Below are positions 51,485 through 59,799 of a DNA stretch of 64,000 nt, one piece after another (the stretch's first letter is position 1; the number at the start of each line of letters is the position of its first letter). Made by a program: the position numbers and the translations under genes. The stretch lies in assembly GCF_002355435.1 (NCBI RefSeq), contig NZ_AP017313.1, forward strand, positions 930,001 through 994,000, written 5' to 3'. The notes beneath the pieces were generated by a model, which saw nothing but the letters and a program-made list of their open reading frames with translations, did no database searches and had not been told where the DNA came from. The DNA comes from Mucilaginibacter gotjawali. GTDB lineage: Bacteria; Bacteroidota; Bacteroidia; Sphingobacteriales; Sphingobacteriaceae.

Positions 51485-52636
51485 CCCCAGCGCCTGCTCC
51501 AAATCACTGATCAGGTAATCCGCATCCTCTAAACCCACATACATGCGGATCAGTTGGTGGCGTGGGTTGTCGGGGCTATAATCTGCAAGGGAAATCCCTG
51601 CAATGGAGGGGATGATCAAACTTTCGTGGCCGCCCCAGGATACCGCCATCAGGATATGCCGCAGCCTGTCGCAAAAAGCTTCAATTTTTTGTACCGATGA
51701 TTCTTTTAGCGTAAAACTAAACATGCCGCCGCAGCCCTGCATTTGCCGGTGTGCCAGCTCGCTTTGTTTAAACGTTGGGTTAAACGGCCAGATCACTTTA
51801 TCAACCGCCGGATGTTTGGCCAGCCATGCTGTAACCACTTTCGCGGTTTCAAAACTGCGCTGCATCCTCAATGGTAAAGTGCGCAAACCGCGGATGAGCA
51901 GCCAGGCCGAATGCGGCGACAAAGTGGGCCCGATGTTCATGAATTCATGATCGAAGATCCGTTTGATCACCGCTTTGCTTCCGGTTAATACGCCGGCCAC
52001 CACATCTGAATGCCCGCCGATATATTTGGTAGCCGATTGCGCCACCAGGTCAATACCCAGCCTTATGGGTTGCTGGTAAAGCGGGCCGCAATAGCTGTTA
52101 TCAATCATGGTAAGGATGCCTTTTTCCCTGGCGATTTTGGCTATTGCCGCCAGGTCCTGCAATTCATAACTGAATGTGTTCGGGCTTTCCAGGTAGATCA
52201 GTTTAGTTTGTGGCGTGATGGCGTTTTTAATATTTTCTACGTCAGAACCATCAACAAAGGTGGTATGGATGCCAAACTTTGGTAAAAAGTTATTGAAGAG
52301 TTTGATCGTCCAGCTATAGGGGTTTTCAACGGATACCACATGATCGCCCTGTTTAAGCAGCGCCAGGATAGGTACGCTTACCGCCGCAATGCCGCTGCTG
52401 AATACCAGCGCATCTTCGGCGCCATCCAATGCCGCAAGTTTTTGCCTTAATATGGTTAAGGTGGGGTTTTGCCCGCGCGAATACAACAGGGCATCATACT
52501 CTTCGGCCAAAGCCTGCCTGAAATCACTTACCGTTTTAAAAGTAAAATTGCTGGTTTGGATAATGGGCGGCGAAACGGCGTTGAAATAGTTTTCGCGTTC
52601 TTCACCAAGTTCGTTCAGTATGTAGGAGATGTCCAT
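51482..52636 (-). CDS. Cys/Met-metabolism PLP enzyme (transsulfuration family)
   Basis: 384 residues. PLP-binding features: LYSRGQNPTLTILRQKLAALDGAEDALVF with the conserved Arg and Tyr, SSGIAAV, MIDNSYCGPLYQQPIRLGID (Asp binding the pyridine N), and SATKYIGGHSDVVAG with the Schiff-base Lys. The family covers cystathionine beta-lyase, gamma-lyase, gamma-synthase and methionine gamma-lyase, which cannot be separated by eye. It lies two bases downstream of the amino-acid permease stop-start junction, so the two are an operon. The pairing suggests uptake and breakdown of a sulfur amino acid. Confidence 0.9.
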   Translation of the reverse strand: MDISYILNELGEERENYFNAVSPPIIQTSNFTFKTVSDFRQALAEEYDALLYSRGQNPTLTILRQKLAALDGAEDALVFSSGIAAVSVPILALLKQGDHVVSVENPYSWTIKLFNNFLPKFGIHTTFVDGSDVENIKNAITPQTKLIYLESPNTFSYELQDLAAIAKIAREKGILTMIDNSYCGPLYQQPIRLGIDLVAQSATKYIGGHSDVVAGVLTGSKAVIKRIFDHEFMNIGPTLSPHSAWLLIRGLRTLPLRMQRSFETAKVVTAWLAKHPAVDKVIWPFNPTFKQSELAHRQMQGCGGMFSFTLKESSVQKIEAFCDRLRHILMAVSWGGHESLIIPSIAGISLADYSPDNPRHQLIRMYVGLEDADYLISDLEQALG

Positions 52637-52638
52637 GT

Positions 52639-53973
52639 TTATTCTGTTTGCGTTTTTTTATTCCAGGTGCAGGCGTAATAAATGACCAGGCCTAAAGCAT
52701 ATGCCGCCAGGCAAATGAGCGCGGCATACGGATTTTCCCTGAAAGTGATAAAAATATTTATGGTTACAAACCAATACGAAATAATAAAGATGACCGGCAC
52801 CAGCGGAAACCATTTGATGGTATAAATGCCGGTACCATCCAGGTGTTTTGTTTTCTTCCGCAGCAGGAAGATAGCTACCGCCGCCATAGATAAGCCTATC
52901 GTATCAAAAAACATTACATACTTTAACATCTCGCTAAATTTGGCTACAAAGAAGAGAATGATGATAATAGCAGCGATAAAAAAACTCATCCCAAATTCCT
53001 GCACCTGTGTTTTTGGGTTTACTTTTTTAAATATCGGGGGTAAAATACCATCTTCGGCCATGGCGTAGTATACACGGGGATTGGCCAGCACGTTTACATT
53101 CACATAAGCCAGTACCGATAAAAAGATCATAATTGAAGTGATCTTATAGCCCGTCGCCCCAAATATCACCCCGATCATTTTAGCAGCTAAAGCAGGTGTT
53201 TTTTGCAACCCGCCAATGCCAAGGATGTGGAAGTAAGCATAATTAATAGACAGGTAAAGGATTATAACCGTTATTATGCCAAACGTAACCGCTTTGGGGA
53301 TATTGGTTTTGGCGTTAATAATATCGCCGCCAAAGTTGATGGTTTGCTGGTAGCCACCGTAGGTGAAAAATACTGCCACAAGGCTCAGCCCGAAAGCAGT
53401 GATTAAACTACCGGAGTGGGGTACAATTGCTGTTTCTACAGGAACATAATTGCTTTTAAATACCGTAGTACAGATCAGCACGATCATACTCATTTTAAAA
53501 ATGATCAGTACGCTTTGCGTGCGTGCGCTCATTTTAATGCCTAAAAAATTGATAACATATAATATGGCGACAGAGGTTATGGTGATGATCTTGGTGCCAA
53601 AGTCGTTTTGCATGTTGGCAGGTAATAAAAAAGGTTTAATATAATCGGCCCCAATAAGCGCCACCGCCGCAACTGATGCTGCATTACTGATCACCAGTAC
53701 CCAATTGATCATAAAAGCGATGGCAGGGTGATAACAATAACTGAATACCTTGTAAAAACCGCCCGTCGCCGGGAACCTGGCGCCGATCTCGGCAAAGGTG
53801 AGTGCACCGCATAAACTTACCAGGCCACCAAATATCCAGGCGCCAAAAAAAATATAAACGTTTCCCGCTTTATTGGCTACATCGCTTGGGGTGGCAAAAA
53901 TGCCCATACCAATTACTAAACTGATGACGATCATCGTCAGGTCAAAGCGGTTGAGTTTCGGTTTTATGCTCAT
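52639..53973 (-). CDS. APC-superfamily amino-acid permease
   Basis: 444 residues with about 12 helices. Helix 1 carries the broken-helix motif VIGMGIFATPSDVANKAGN, followed by FGAWIFGGLVSLCGALTFAEIGARFPATGGFY, standard for the APC/LAT-type group. Loop and helix 6 motifs (FFTYGGYQQTINFGGDI) agree. It imports or exchanges amino acids at the inner membrane. It is the first gene of an operon with the PLP enzyme (2-bp gap). I infer a sulfur amino acid substrate from the context alone. Confidence 0.92.
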   Translation of the reverse strand: MSIKPKLNRFDLTMIVISLVIGMGIFATPSDVANKAGNVYIFFGAWIFGGLVSLCGALTFAEIGARFPATGGFYKVFSYCYHPAIAFMINWVLVISNAASVAAVALIGADYIKPFLLPANMQNDFGTKIITITSVAILYVINFLGIKMSARTQSVLIIFKMSMIVLICTTVFKSNYVPVETAIVPHSGSLITAFGLSLVAVFFTYGGYQQTINFGGDIINAKTNIPKAVTFGIITVIILYLSINYAYFHILGIGGLQKTPALAAKMIGVIFGATGYKITSIMIFLSVLAYVNVNVLANPRVYYAMAEDGILPPIFKKVNPKTQVQEFGMSFFIAAIIIILFFVAKFSEMLKYVMFFDTIGLSMAAVAIFLLRKKTKHLDGTGIYTIKWFPLVPVIFIISYWFVTINIFITFRENPYAALICLAAYALGLVIYYACTWNKKTQTE

Positions 53974-54069
53974 TTATTTATGTAAATGTTAACTTTCTAA
54001 ATTTATATTTTAATTTTGTTAAACTTGGTAATCCTGGTTAATTTGACTAATCTGCATATAAAGGCACTT

Positions 54070-54711
54070 ATGGCAACTATTGTGGGGCAATTTAAGCAAA
54101 TATTATTTACAGCAATATGCTTGCTTGTAGCTTCCCCGGTATTTGCCCAGCTAAGGCACAACCAGGCAACAATGATTAAAAAGCTGGTGCCAAATGAACA
54201 AAAAGCAAATTTTTACCATTTAGCCACGCAAACCAACGTTGTTTTTGATTGGCCAAAGGGCTTCGCAGAAGTGCAGGCGCCCGATGATGAGGATTTCTCA
54301 TTTGATTTTGCGCTTGAATTACCCGGGCAGGACTTTGAGGTGTGGTACCGGCTAAAACCTGAAAAAGAAGATTGGGCAAGGTTTAAAGATAACCCGCAGG
54401 CTGCAAATCCCGATTCAATTTATAAAGCAGTTGGCAAAGCCACTGCAGCAAGCTTTTGCGGTGATGAGAAATATTTTGAGCGGAATATACCGCACAGCGT
54501 TTTGGCCAGGAATAATGCTGATGCCGGCAAATCGTACCTGTTAACTTTGCTGGATCTGCCGCAAACCAAGCATTATAAATACGCGCTGCTCATCGTCCTT
54601 CAAAAAAATCATACCGGCTCCATCGTTGCGGTTTGCTTCACCAACGAAAAAGGCCCCGAGTTTTTTAAAAATGTAAACAGGGCTACCAACAGCCTCCGGT
54701 TTAAGCCCTGA
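54070..54711 (+). CDS. Secreted hypothetical protein
   Basis: 213 residues from the ATG at 54070, whose product begins with a signal peptide (FKQILFTAICLLVASPVFAQ). A longer frame from 54016 is less likely. The mature part is an alpha/beta domain with YHLATQTNVVFDWPKGFAEV, FALELPGQDFEVWYRLKPEK, and a final KNVNRATNSLRFKP. No family named with certainty. It is divergent from the permease across a short A/T-rich gap. Confidence 0.65.
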   Translation: MATIVGQFKQILFTAICLLVASPVFAQLRHNQATMIKKLVPNEQKANFYHLATQTNVVFDWPKGFAEVQAPDDEDFSFDFALELPGQDFEVWYRLKPEKEDWARFKDNPQAANPDSIYKAVGKATAASFCGDEKYFERNIPHSVLARNNADAGKSYLLTLLDLPQTKHYKYALLIVLQKNHTGSIVAVCFTNEKGPEFFKNVNRATNSLRFKP

Positions 54712-54765
54712 ATGATAATGTTGAAAAGTTAATACACAGGATGGATAACTTCCGGGTGTAAGTGC

Positions 54766-54773
54766 TATTTTTG
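54766..54773 (+). promoter_or_regulatory. Possible -7 box upstream of parE
   Basis: TATTTTTG fits TAnnTTTG. It lies 163 bases before the parE ATG, with the whole iterated repeat 54787-54928 between them, so that repeat would form the mRNA leader. Confidence 0.35.
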
Positions 54774-54786
54774 CCATGATGGGGAT

Positions 54787-54928
54787 GTCATTGAGTCATT
54801 AGGTCATTAAGTCATTGACATGTTTGATAAGAATACCAGAATGAACGTCTTTCCGGAACGAAAGCCAGATCGACCGGAGTTTCCCGCTAACCAATGACCT
54901 AATGACGCAATGACCCAATGACTAATTA
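54787..54928. repeat. Iterated-octamer inverted repeat in the parE leader
   Basis: Left: GTCATTGA, GTCATTAG, GTCATTAA, GTCATTGA (54787-54818). Right: CCAATGAC, CTAATGAC, GCAATGAC, CCAATGAC (54891-54922). Four perfect octamers on each side, separated by 72 bases. The right arm ends 13 bases before the parE ATG. Confidence 0.87.
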
Positions 54929-54935
54929 AAGAAAC

Positions 54936-56831
54936 ATGGCTTTACCTGCAGATTATAGTGATGACAGTATCCGGTCGCTCGACTGGAAAGAACATATCCG
55001 TTTACGCCCCGGGATGTACATTGGTAAACTGGGCGACGGTTCAGCTTACGACGATGGCGTTTATGTGTTGCTGAAAGAGATTATTGATAACTCCATTGAT
55101 GAGTTTGTGATGGGCGCCGGCAGAACCATCGAGGTTACCATGAGCGATCATAAGGTAACCGTACGTGATTACGGCCGCGGTATTCCCCTGGGTAAGGTGA
55201 TCGATTGCGTATCCAAAATCAACACCGGTGGTAAATACGACAGCAAGGCCTTCCAAAAATCAGTTGGTTTAAATGGGGTGGGTACCAAGGCAGTTAATGC
55301 GCTTTCCAACTCGTTTATCGTGCAATCTTATCGTGATGGGCGAACCAAAGTGGCTGAATTTGAGAAAGGTGAGCTGATAAGGGACGAACCTGAAAAGGAA
55401 ACCACCCAACGCAATGGCACGGCCATCAATTTCTTCCCTGATGATACTATATTCAGGCATTACCGCTTTATCCCGGAGTTTGTGGAGAATATGATATGGA
55501 ACTACGTGTTCCTTAACTCGGGCCTCACCATTAATTTTAACGGCACAAAATATTTTTCGGAGCGAGGATTGCATGATTTGCTTTCACGCAATACCGATGC
55601 TGATTCCATGCGCTATCCCATCATCCATTTAAAGGGTGAGGATATTGAAGTAGCCATGACCCACGGCCAGCAATACGGCGAGGAGTATTACTCCTTTGTG
55701 AACGGCCAACATACCACACAGGGTGGTACCCACCAGGCGGCCTTCCGCGAAGCGGTGGTAAAAACCATCCGCGAGTTTTATAAAAAGGAATTTGATGCTT
55801 CGGATGTGCGGGCTTCTATTGTTGCAGCGATAGCGATAAAAGTGCAGGAACCGGTTTTTGAATCGCAAACCAAAACAAAACTGGGTTCACAAAATATCGG
55901 GCAGGATGGGCCTTCCGTACGCGGCTTCATCAATGATTTTATGAAGAAGGAACTGGACAACTATCTTCATAAAAACCCCGCTGTTGCTGATGCGCTGCTG
56001 AAAAGGATCTTACAATCCGAACGGGAGCGAAAAGACATTGCCGGCATTAAAAAACTGGCCAATGAGCGTGCTAAGAAAGCTTCGCTGCATAACCGCAAGC
56101 TGCGCGATTGCAAAGTGCATTTTGACGATACCCACGAACGGAAACAGGATACCACCCTATTCATTACCGAAGGTGACTCGGCCAGCGGGTCTATCACCAA
56201 ATCGCGTGATGTAATGTGCCAGGCAGTATTCAGTTTAAAAGGTAAGCCGCTGAACTGTTACGGGTTGACCAAAAAAGTGGTTTACGAGAACGAGGAATTT
56301 AACCTGCTGCAGCACGCGCTGAATATCGAGGATGGTTTGGATGATCTGCGCTATAATAATATTGTGATAGCTACTGATGCCGACGTGGACGGCATGCACA
56401 TCAGGCTGCTGCTGATGACTTTCTTCCTGCAATTCTTCCCCGACCTGGTAAAGGCCGGGCATGTTTTTATTTTGCAAACACCGCTTTTCCGGGTCCGCAA
56501 TAAAAAGGAAACCATTTATTGTTACAGCGACGAAGAACGACGCAATGCCATAGCCAAATTAGGCGTGAAGCCTGAGATCACCCGGTTTAAAGGTTTGGGT
56601 GAAATATCTCCGGATGAGTTCGGCTTATTTATAGGCAAGGATATCCGCCTTGATCCCGTGATCCTGAAAGATGCCAATATAAAAGGCTTGCTGGAATATT
56701 ATATGGGTAAAAATACCCCTGCCCGCCAGGTGCATATCGTTGGCAACCTTAGGGTGGAAAAAGATGATGAAAGCATTAATCCGCTGGTAGCCGAAGTGGT
56801 GGAAAGTGTGGCTTTGCCTGTAGCGGTGTAG
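54936..56831 (+). CDS. parE: DNA topoisomerase IV subunit B
   Basis: 631 residues. GHKL ATPase motifs: [15 protein letters not shown] (N-box), [10 protein letters not shown], and [14 protein letters not shown]. The TOPRIM domain has [19 protein letters not shown] and [14 protein letters not shown] with the metal-binding Asp-x-Asp. The length and the opening [21 protein letters not shown] are those of the Bacteroidota ParE rather than GyrB. It pairs with ParC, whose gene starts 4.6 kb downstream on the same strand, to decatenate chromosomes. The leader holds an octamer inverted repeat. Confidence 0.95.
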   Translation: MALPADYSDDSIRSLDWKEHIRLRPGMYIGKLGDGSAYDDGVYVLLKEIIDNSIDEFVMGAGRTIEVTMSDHKVTVRDYGRGIPLGKVIDCVSKINTGGKYDSKAFQKSVGLNGVGTKAVNALSNSFIVQSYRDGRTKVAEFEKGELIRDEPEKETTQRNGTAINFFPDDTIFRHYRFIPEFVENMIWNYVFLNSGLTINFNGTKYFSERGLHDLLSRNTDADSMRYPIIHLKGEDIEVAMTHGQQYGEEYYSFVNGQHTTQGGTHQAAFREAVVKTIREFYKKEFDASDVRASIVAAIAIKVQEPVFESQTKTKLGSQNIGQDGPSVRGFINDFMKKELDNYLHKNPAVADALLKRILQSERERKDIAGIKKLANERAKKASLHNRKLRDCKVHFDDTHERKQDTTLFITEGDSASGSITKSRDVMCQAVFSLKGKPLNCYGLTKKVVYENEEFNLLQHALNIEDGLDDLRYNNIVIATDADVDGMHIRLLLMTFFLQFFPDLVKAGHVFILQTPLFRVRNKKETIYCYSDEERRNAIAKLGVKPEITRFKGLGEISPDEFGLFIGKDIRLDPVILKDANIKGLLEYYMGKNTPARQVHIVGNLRVEKDDESINPLVAEVVESVALPVAV

Positions 56832-56835
56832 GATT

Positions 56836-56945
56836 AGATGGGCTGCACCCATCTTTGACATATTTCGCCCTTTCAGGGCTGAGAATCAATTTTTCTGACC
56901 CTGAAAGGGTCTAACATACCAACACAGGGCGAAGTTCTGTGTTGG
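56836..56945. repeat. Three consecutive hairpins after parE
   Basis: AGATGGG-CTGCA-CCCATCT (56836-56854), CCCTTTCAGGG/CCCTGAAAGGG (56868-56878 and 56899-56909) and CCAACACAG-GGCGAAGTT-CTGTGTTGG (56919-56945). All stems are perfect. They fill the 117-bp gap between parE and the convergent higA. Besides terminating both genes, the regular layout resembles a dispersed palindromic repeat. Confidence 0.75.
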
Positions 56946-56948
56946 ATG

Positions 56949-57248
56949 CTATGCCGAATGCTTATAATCAAAAGGCTTTAAATTAAGCTCCCTGGTTTTT
57001 TCGGCTGCAAGCTGTAAATTAAATTTAGTTTGCATGTTAGCCCAAATATCGGCAGTTCCCCCAAATACTTTTGCAATCCTGAAAGACATTTCAGGAGTTA
57101 TGTCTGATTTTTCATGAATAATTTTATTCAGACTCTGGCGGGAAATCCCCAGCATTTCCGCAGCATCCGTCACGCTTATTTCATTTGCATAAATAACCTC
57201 TTCACGTAAAATTTCGCCGGGATGTATGTTTCTCATTTGTCTTTTCAT
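56949..57248 (-). CDS. higA: HigA-family antitoxin (XRE helix-turn-helix)
   Basis: 99 residues. HPGEILREEVIYANEISVTDAAEMLGISRQSLNKIIHEKSDITPEM is the HigA/VapI-type helix-turn-helix, followed by RIAKVFGGTADIWANMQ. It would bind its own operator and neutralise HigB. The upstream toxin gene is reduced to a 35-codon C-terminal remnant nine bases away, so this is an orphan antitoxin. A short downstream Met (MRNIHPG) could also serve as start. Confidence 0.9.
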   Translation of the reverse strand: MKRQMRNIHPGEILREEVIYANEISVTDAAEMLGISRQSLNKIIHEKSDITPEMSFRIAKVFGGTADIWANMQTKFNLQLAAEKTRELNLKPFDYKHSA

Positions 57249-57257
57249 GGCGTTTAT

Positions 57258-57365
57258 TTAATGATAATCAATGTAGTCAAGATCGTAAGCGTGTTCCCCA
57301 ACAAAACGAAAAATGATCCGGTAGTTTTTGTTTACTTTGATGCTCCGGTAATCCTTCAAGTCATC
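57258..57365 (-). pseudogene. HigB toxin remnant (C-terminal piece only)
   Basis: 35 sense codons: DDLKDYRSIKVNKNYRII, then FRFVGEHAYDLDYIDYH. The last strand-helix part of RelE/HigB toxins (YRIIFRF and DYIDYH) is clear. There is no start codon. The reading frame begins directly after the TAA of the lipoprotein pseudogene upstream, which marks a deletion or recombination junction. The proper order higB-higA is kept. Confidence 0.8.
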
Positions 57366-57821
57366 TTATTTAAAAAACCCATCGGATTCAACATTATAAT
57401 AAGCTATTCTTATTTTCCCGTCCTCATCTTTGATCATATCAATTTCTTCCTTCGAATCGTATTTAGTGCGATGTATTTTATAAAGGAATTTATATTCCGC
57501 GGAATTTTATGTCCCCTTAACTATTTTTGTCTGCCAATCTATCAGGCTGTCACTAACCATCTCTCCAAGCCTTTTTTGCGACCCGGTAAGGATAGTATTT
57601 AGTTTTTCTTTAGAAGCTGCTTCATAAAACTTTTTGCTGAACAATTTATAAACGGCAGCAGTATCGTTTTTCTTTGAATATTCGAAAAATTTATCGGCTA
57701 CCTTTTCCGCATCTTTTTTATCGGCATCCCTATTGGTATAACTGCTGGTAAAATTGCATCCGTATAAAACAGCGAATAGTAAAATGGCAATTGGCAGGGA
57801 TAAGCGTTTTAGGGATTTCAT
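57366..57821 (-). pseudogene. Lipoprotein gene with an in-frame stop
   Basis: The first 104 codons (57507-57821) encode a lipoprotein: signal and lipobox (LLFAVLYGCNF, Cys about 22), then KDAEKVADKFFEYSKKNDTA, as in DUF3887/DUF4019-like proteins. A TAA at 57507-57509 stops it after VKGT. The same frame then stays open for 46 more codons with protein-like sequence (EYKFLYKIHRTKYDSKEE, IRIAYYNVESDGFFK) and ends at TAA 57366. The natural product would be about 151 residues. It is either inactivated by a nonsense change or read through. Confidence 0.7.
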
Positions 57822-57916
57822 TTGAAAGTAATTAGTGTTTTAGATTATCAAAAATATGATAATGGATGCAAATAATCTGTATCTTGTATCCCCTTATTTT
57901 TTAAAGGGGCTGAAAA

Positions 57917-58405
57917 ATGACTGACCACGAAATAAAAATAAATTTCAAAGCGTATAACTCTATTGATGATCTTGATAAACCTGCCCATGATCTTTGCCTT
58001 GAAGCGGTAAAGGCTTTGAAGAACTCACATTCACCCTATTCAAAATTCAGGGTGGGGGCCGCATTGCTTTTGCAGAGCGGTAAAATATTGCATGGCAGCA
58101 ACCAGGAAAATGTGGCCTATCCATCAGGTTTGTGCGCCGAGCGGGTGGCGTTATTCAACTGGGGCGCCAATTATCCGGATGACCCTATCATTGCCATGGC
58201 GGTAACGGCCCATACCGATGAATTTGAAATTTTGCAGCCGGTAGCTTCCTGCGGCTCCTGCCTGCAGGTTTTGGCCGAATATGAAAAAAAACAAGGCAAG
58301 CCGATAGAAATTATACTATTTTGCGCCAAAGGCCCCGTATGGGTAATGAAAGGTGTTGAAACCTTCCTGCCGTTTTTATTTTTTGAGAAAAGATTGATAT
58401 CATGA
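57917..58405 (+). CDS. cdd: Cytidine deaminase
   Basis: 162 residues. The zinc site is complete: SGLCAERVALFNWG (Cys-Ala-Glu with the proton-shuttle Glu) and PVASCGSCLQVLAEY (PCxxC-type Cys pair). The substrate-binding HSPYSKFRVGAALL is present. It converts cytidine and deoxycytidine to uridine forms in pyrimidine salvage, in the cytoplasm. Its last bases overlap the start of the GDSL hydrolase (ATGA), so the two are translated together. Confidence 0.95.
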   Translation: MTDHEIKINFKAYNSIDDLDKPAHDLCLEAVKALKNSHSPYSKFRVGAALLLQSGKILHGSNQENVAYPSGLCAERVALFNWGANYPDDPIIAMAVTAHTDEFEILQPVASCGSCLQVLAEYEKKQGKPIEIILFCAKGPVWVMKGVETFLPFLFFEKRLIS

Positions 58406-59064
58406 AAATCAAAGTTCTATTATTTCTTTTGCTGGCATTTGCCGCGGGCGGAAAAGTTCAGGCACAAACCGGTTTTCCGTTTGATAATGAGATTCGGGCA
58501 TTTAAACACCAGGACAGTATCAGCTTCCCGGCAAAAAATGGCATTTTATTTATCGGTAGCTCTTCCATTCGCCTTTGGGACGACCTGGAAAAGCGTTTCC
58601 CAAAAGCGCCAGTCATCAAACGTGGCGTTGGCGGCTGCGAACTTTGGCAGTTGGTTGATTATTACACCCCCTATATCCTGTTCCCTTATCATCCCCGCAA
58701 AATATTTATCTATGCAGGCGAAAATGATATAGCCGGAGGCAAAAACGGCAAATTTGTATTTGATAAGTTTCAGCAGCTTTTTGAAATGATCAACAAAAAG
58801 TTGCCGGATGCAACGGTTTATTATATGTCGGTAAAAATGAGCCCGAGCCGGGCAAAATATTTTAAAGAAGTTGCGGTAGCAAATGATCTGATCAAAACCT
58901 ACCTGGCCAATAAACCAAACAGCGTTTTCATTGATCTGAACACCATATTGCTTAAAACGGATACCTCTATGCCCGATTCCTCCCTTTTTCGTGCCGACTA
59001 CCTGCACCTCAATAGCAAAGGATACGACCGCTGGCAGCAGGTGCTGGAGCCTTATGTTCAGTGA
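58402..59064 (+). CDS. Secreted SGNH/GDSL hydrolase
   Basis: 220 residues with a signal peptide ending VQAQT (about residue 22). SGNH blocks: ILFIGSSSIRLWDDL (nucleophile Ser), KRGVGGCELWQL (Gly), YAGENDIAGG (Asn), and DYLHLNSKGYDRW (Asp and His). It belongs to the PAF-acetylhydrolase-like branch. The gene is translationally coupled to cdd by a four-base overlap, although the functional link between a periplasmic esterase and cytidine salvage is not obvious. Different branch from the 10718-11494 hydrolase. Confidence 0.88.
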   Translation: MKIKVLLFLLLAFAAGGKVQAQTGFPFDNEIRAFKHQDSISFPAKNGILFIGSSSIRLWDDLEKRFPKAPVIKRGVGGCELWQLVDYYTPYILFPYHPRKIFIYAGENDIAGGKNGKFVFDKFQQLFEMINKKLPDATVYYMSVKMSPSRAKYFKEVAVANDLIKTYLANKPNSVFIDLNTILLKTDTSMPDSSLFRADYLHLNSKGYDRWQQVLEPYVQ

Positions 59065-59181
59065 TTAGCGATTGGAGATTAGAGATTAGTTGGAAAGTTG
59101 TAATGTGGAAAATATTGCAGCTTCTTTCGGTCTTTCTGACTTAAACTAATCTCTAATCTCCAGTCTCTGATCTCTAACTCA
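59061..59181. repeat. Iterated-heptamer inverted repeat
   Basis: Left: GATTAGC, GATTGGA, GATTAGA, GATTAGT (59063-59090). Right: CTAATCT, CTAATCT, CCAGTCT, CTGATCT, CTAACTC (59146-59180). Strict period 7. It lies between convergent genes; the left arm touches one stop codon and the right arm contains the other. Confidence 0.84.
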
Positions 59182-59602
59182 CGAATACACTGTAAACATT
59201 GGTGATCTTCCAGCCATTGGCGGTATGTGCTATGGTGACGTAATTGCTCCGGGTGAAGTTTTCGAATTTCATATCTACCTTCACAATGGCAATGCCGGCA
59301 TTGTTTTCAACAACGGTGGTGCTGGTGGTACATTGCTGTTCAACGTTCTTGTTGCTTTGAAAATAGTCGAGCATTTGTTTTTTGCCGAAACTAAGCACCT
59401 GTTTACCCCGAACCATGTTAAATGCGGCCGACTGATCCAATACTTCGTTTAAACCGGCTAATTTACCCCTTGTCATGGCGTCAATATAGGTGTTGATCGC
59501 ATAGTTTTTGGTGAATTTACTATTGTCGTTTGTGTTTGCTTTTACGGCACCGCAAAGTGCAAGCATGGCCAGGCCAAGCATCATTGTTTTTAAAGTTTTC
59601 AT
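59174..59602 (-). CDS. Secreted NTF2-like (SnoaL-type) protein
   Basis: 142 residues from the ATG at 59602 (MKTLKTMMLGLAMLALCGAV, signal peptide ending VKANT). The longer frame from 59713 adds residues without signal character. The mature fold is cone-like: INTYIDAMTRGKLAGLNEVLDQSAAFNMV, then GKKQMLDYFQ and paired strands ending SNYVTIAHTANGWKITNVYSVF. It matches the nuclear-transport-factor-2-like group found widely in Bacteroidota; role unknown. Confidence 0.75.
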   Translation of the reverse strand: MKTLKTMMLGLAMLALCGAVKANTNDNSKFTKNYAINTYIDAMTRGKLAGLNEVLDQSAAFNMVRGKQVLSFGKKQMLDYFQSNKNVEQQCTTSTTVVENNAGIAIVKVDMKFENFTRSNYVTIAHTANGWKITNVYSVFVS

Positions 59603-59711
59603 GATATTATAATTTAAATTGTTGTGTTGATTTATATACTTACAAGACACAAATACTAATTGATTAGTTACAATAAAAGCGTCTTTAATGCTATATTTAA
59701 CAGTTTTTAAC

Positions 59712-59798
59712 AAGTCTTAAGTCGTTAGTCTAAAATCCTGAGTCCATTGTGGCTTTTTTCTTGACTCAAGACTTGCGACTTTAGACTCAAGACTAAAA
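59712..59798. repeat. Iterated-heptamer inverted repeat
   Basis: Left: AGTCTTA, AGTCGTT, AGTCTAA, AATCCTG, AGTCCAT (59713-59747). Right: GACTCAA, GACTTGC, GACTTTA, GACTCAA, GACTAAA (59763-59797). Period 7; the word is close to that at 26865-26946. The right arm ends two bases before the next ATG. Confidence 0.85.
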
Positions 59799-59799
59799 A

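Noticed and set aside
53974..54069. SAM or other sulfur-linked riboswitch upstream of the permease and PLP-enzyme operon
   Set aside because: The leader is short and A/T-rich, with no aptamer-like conserved core.
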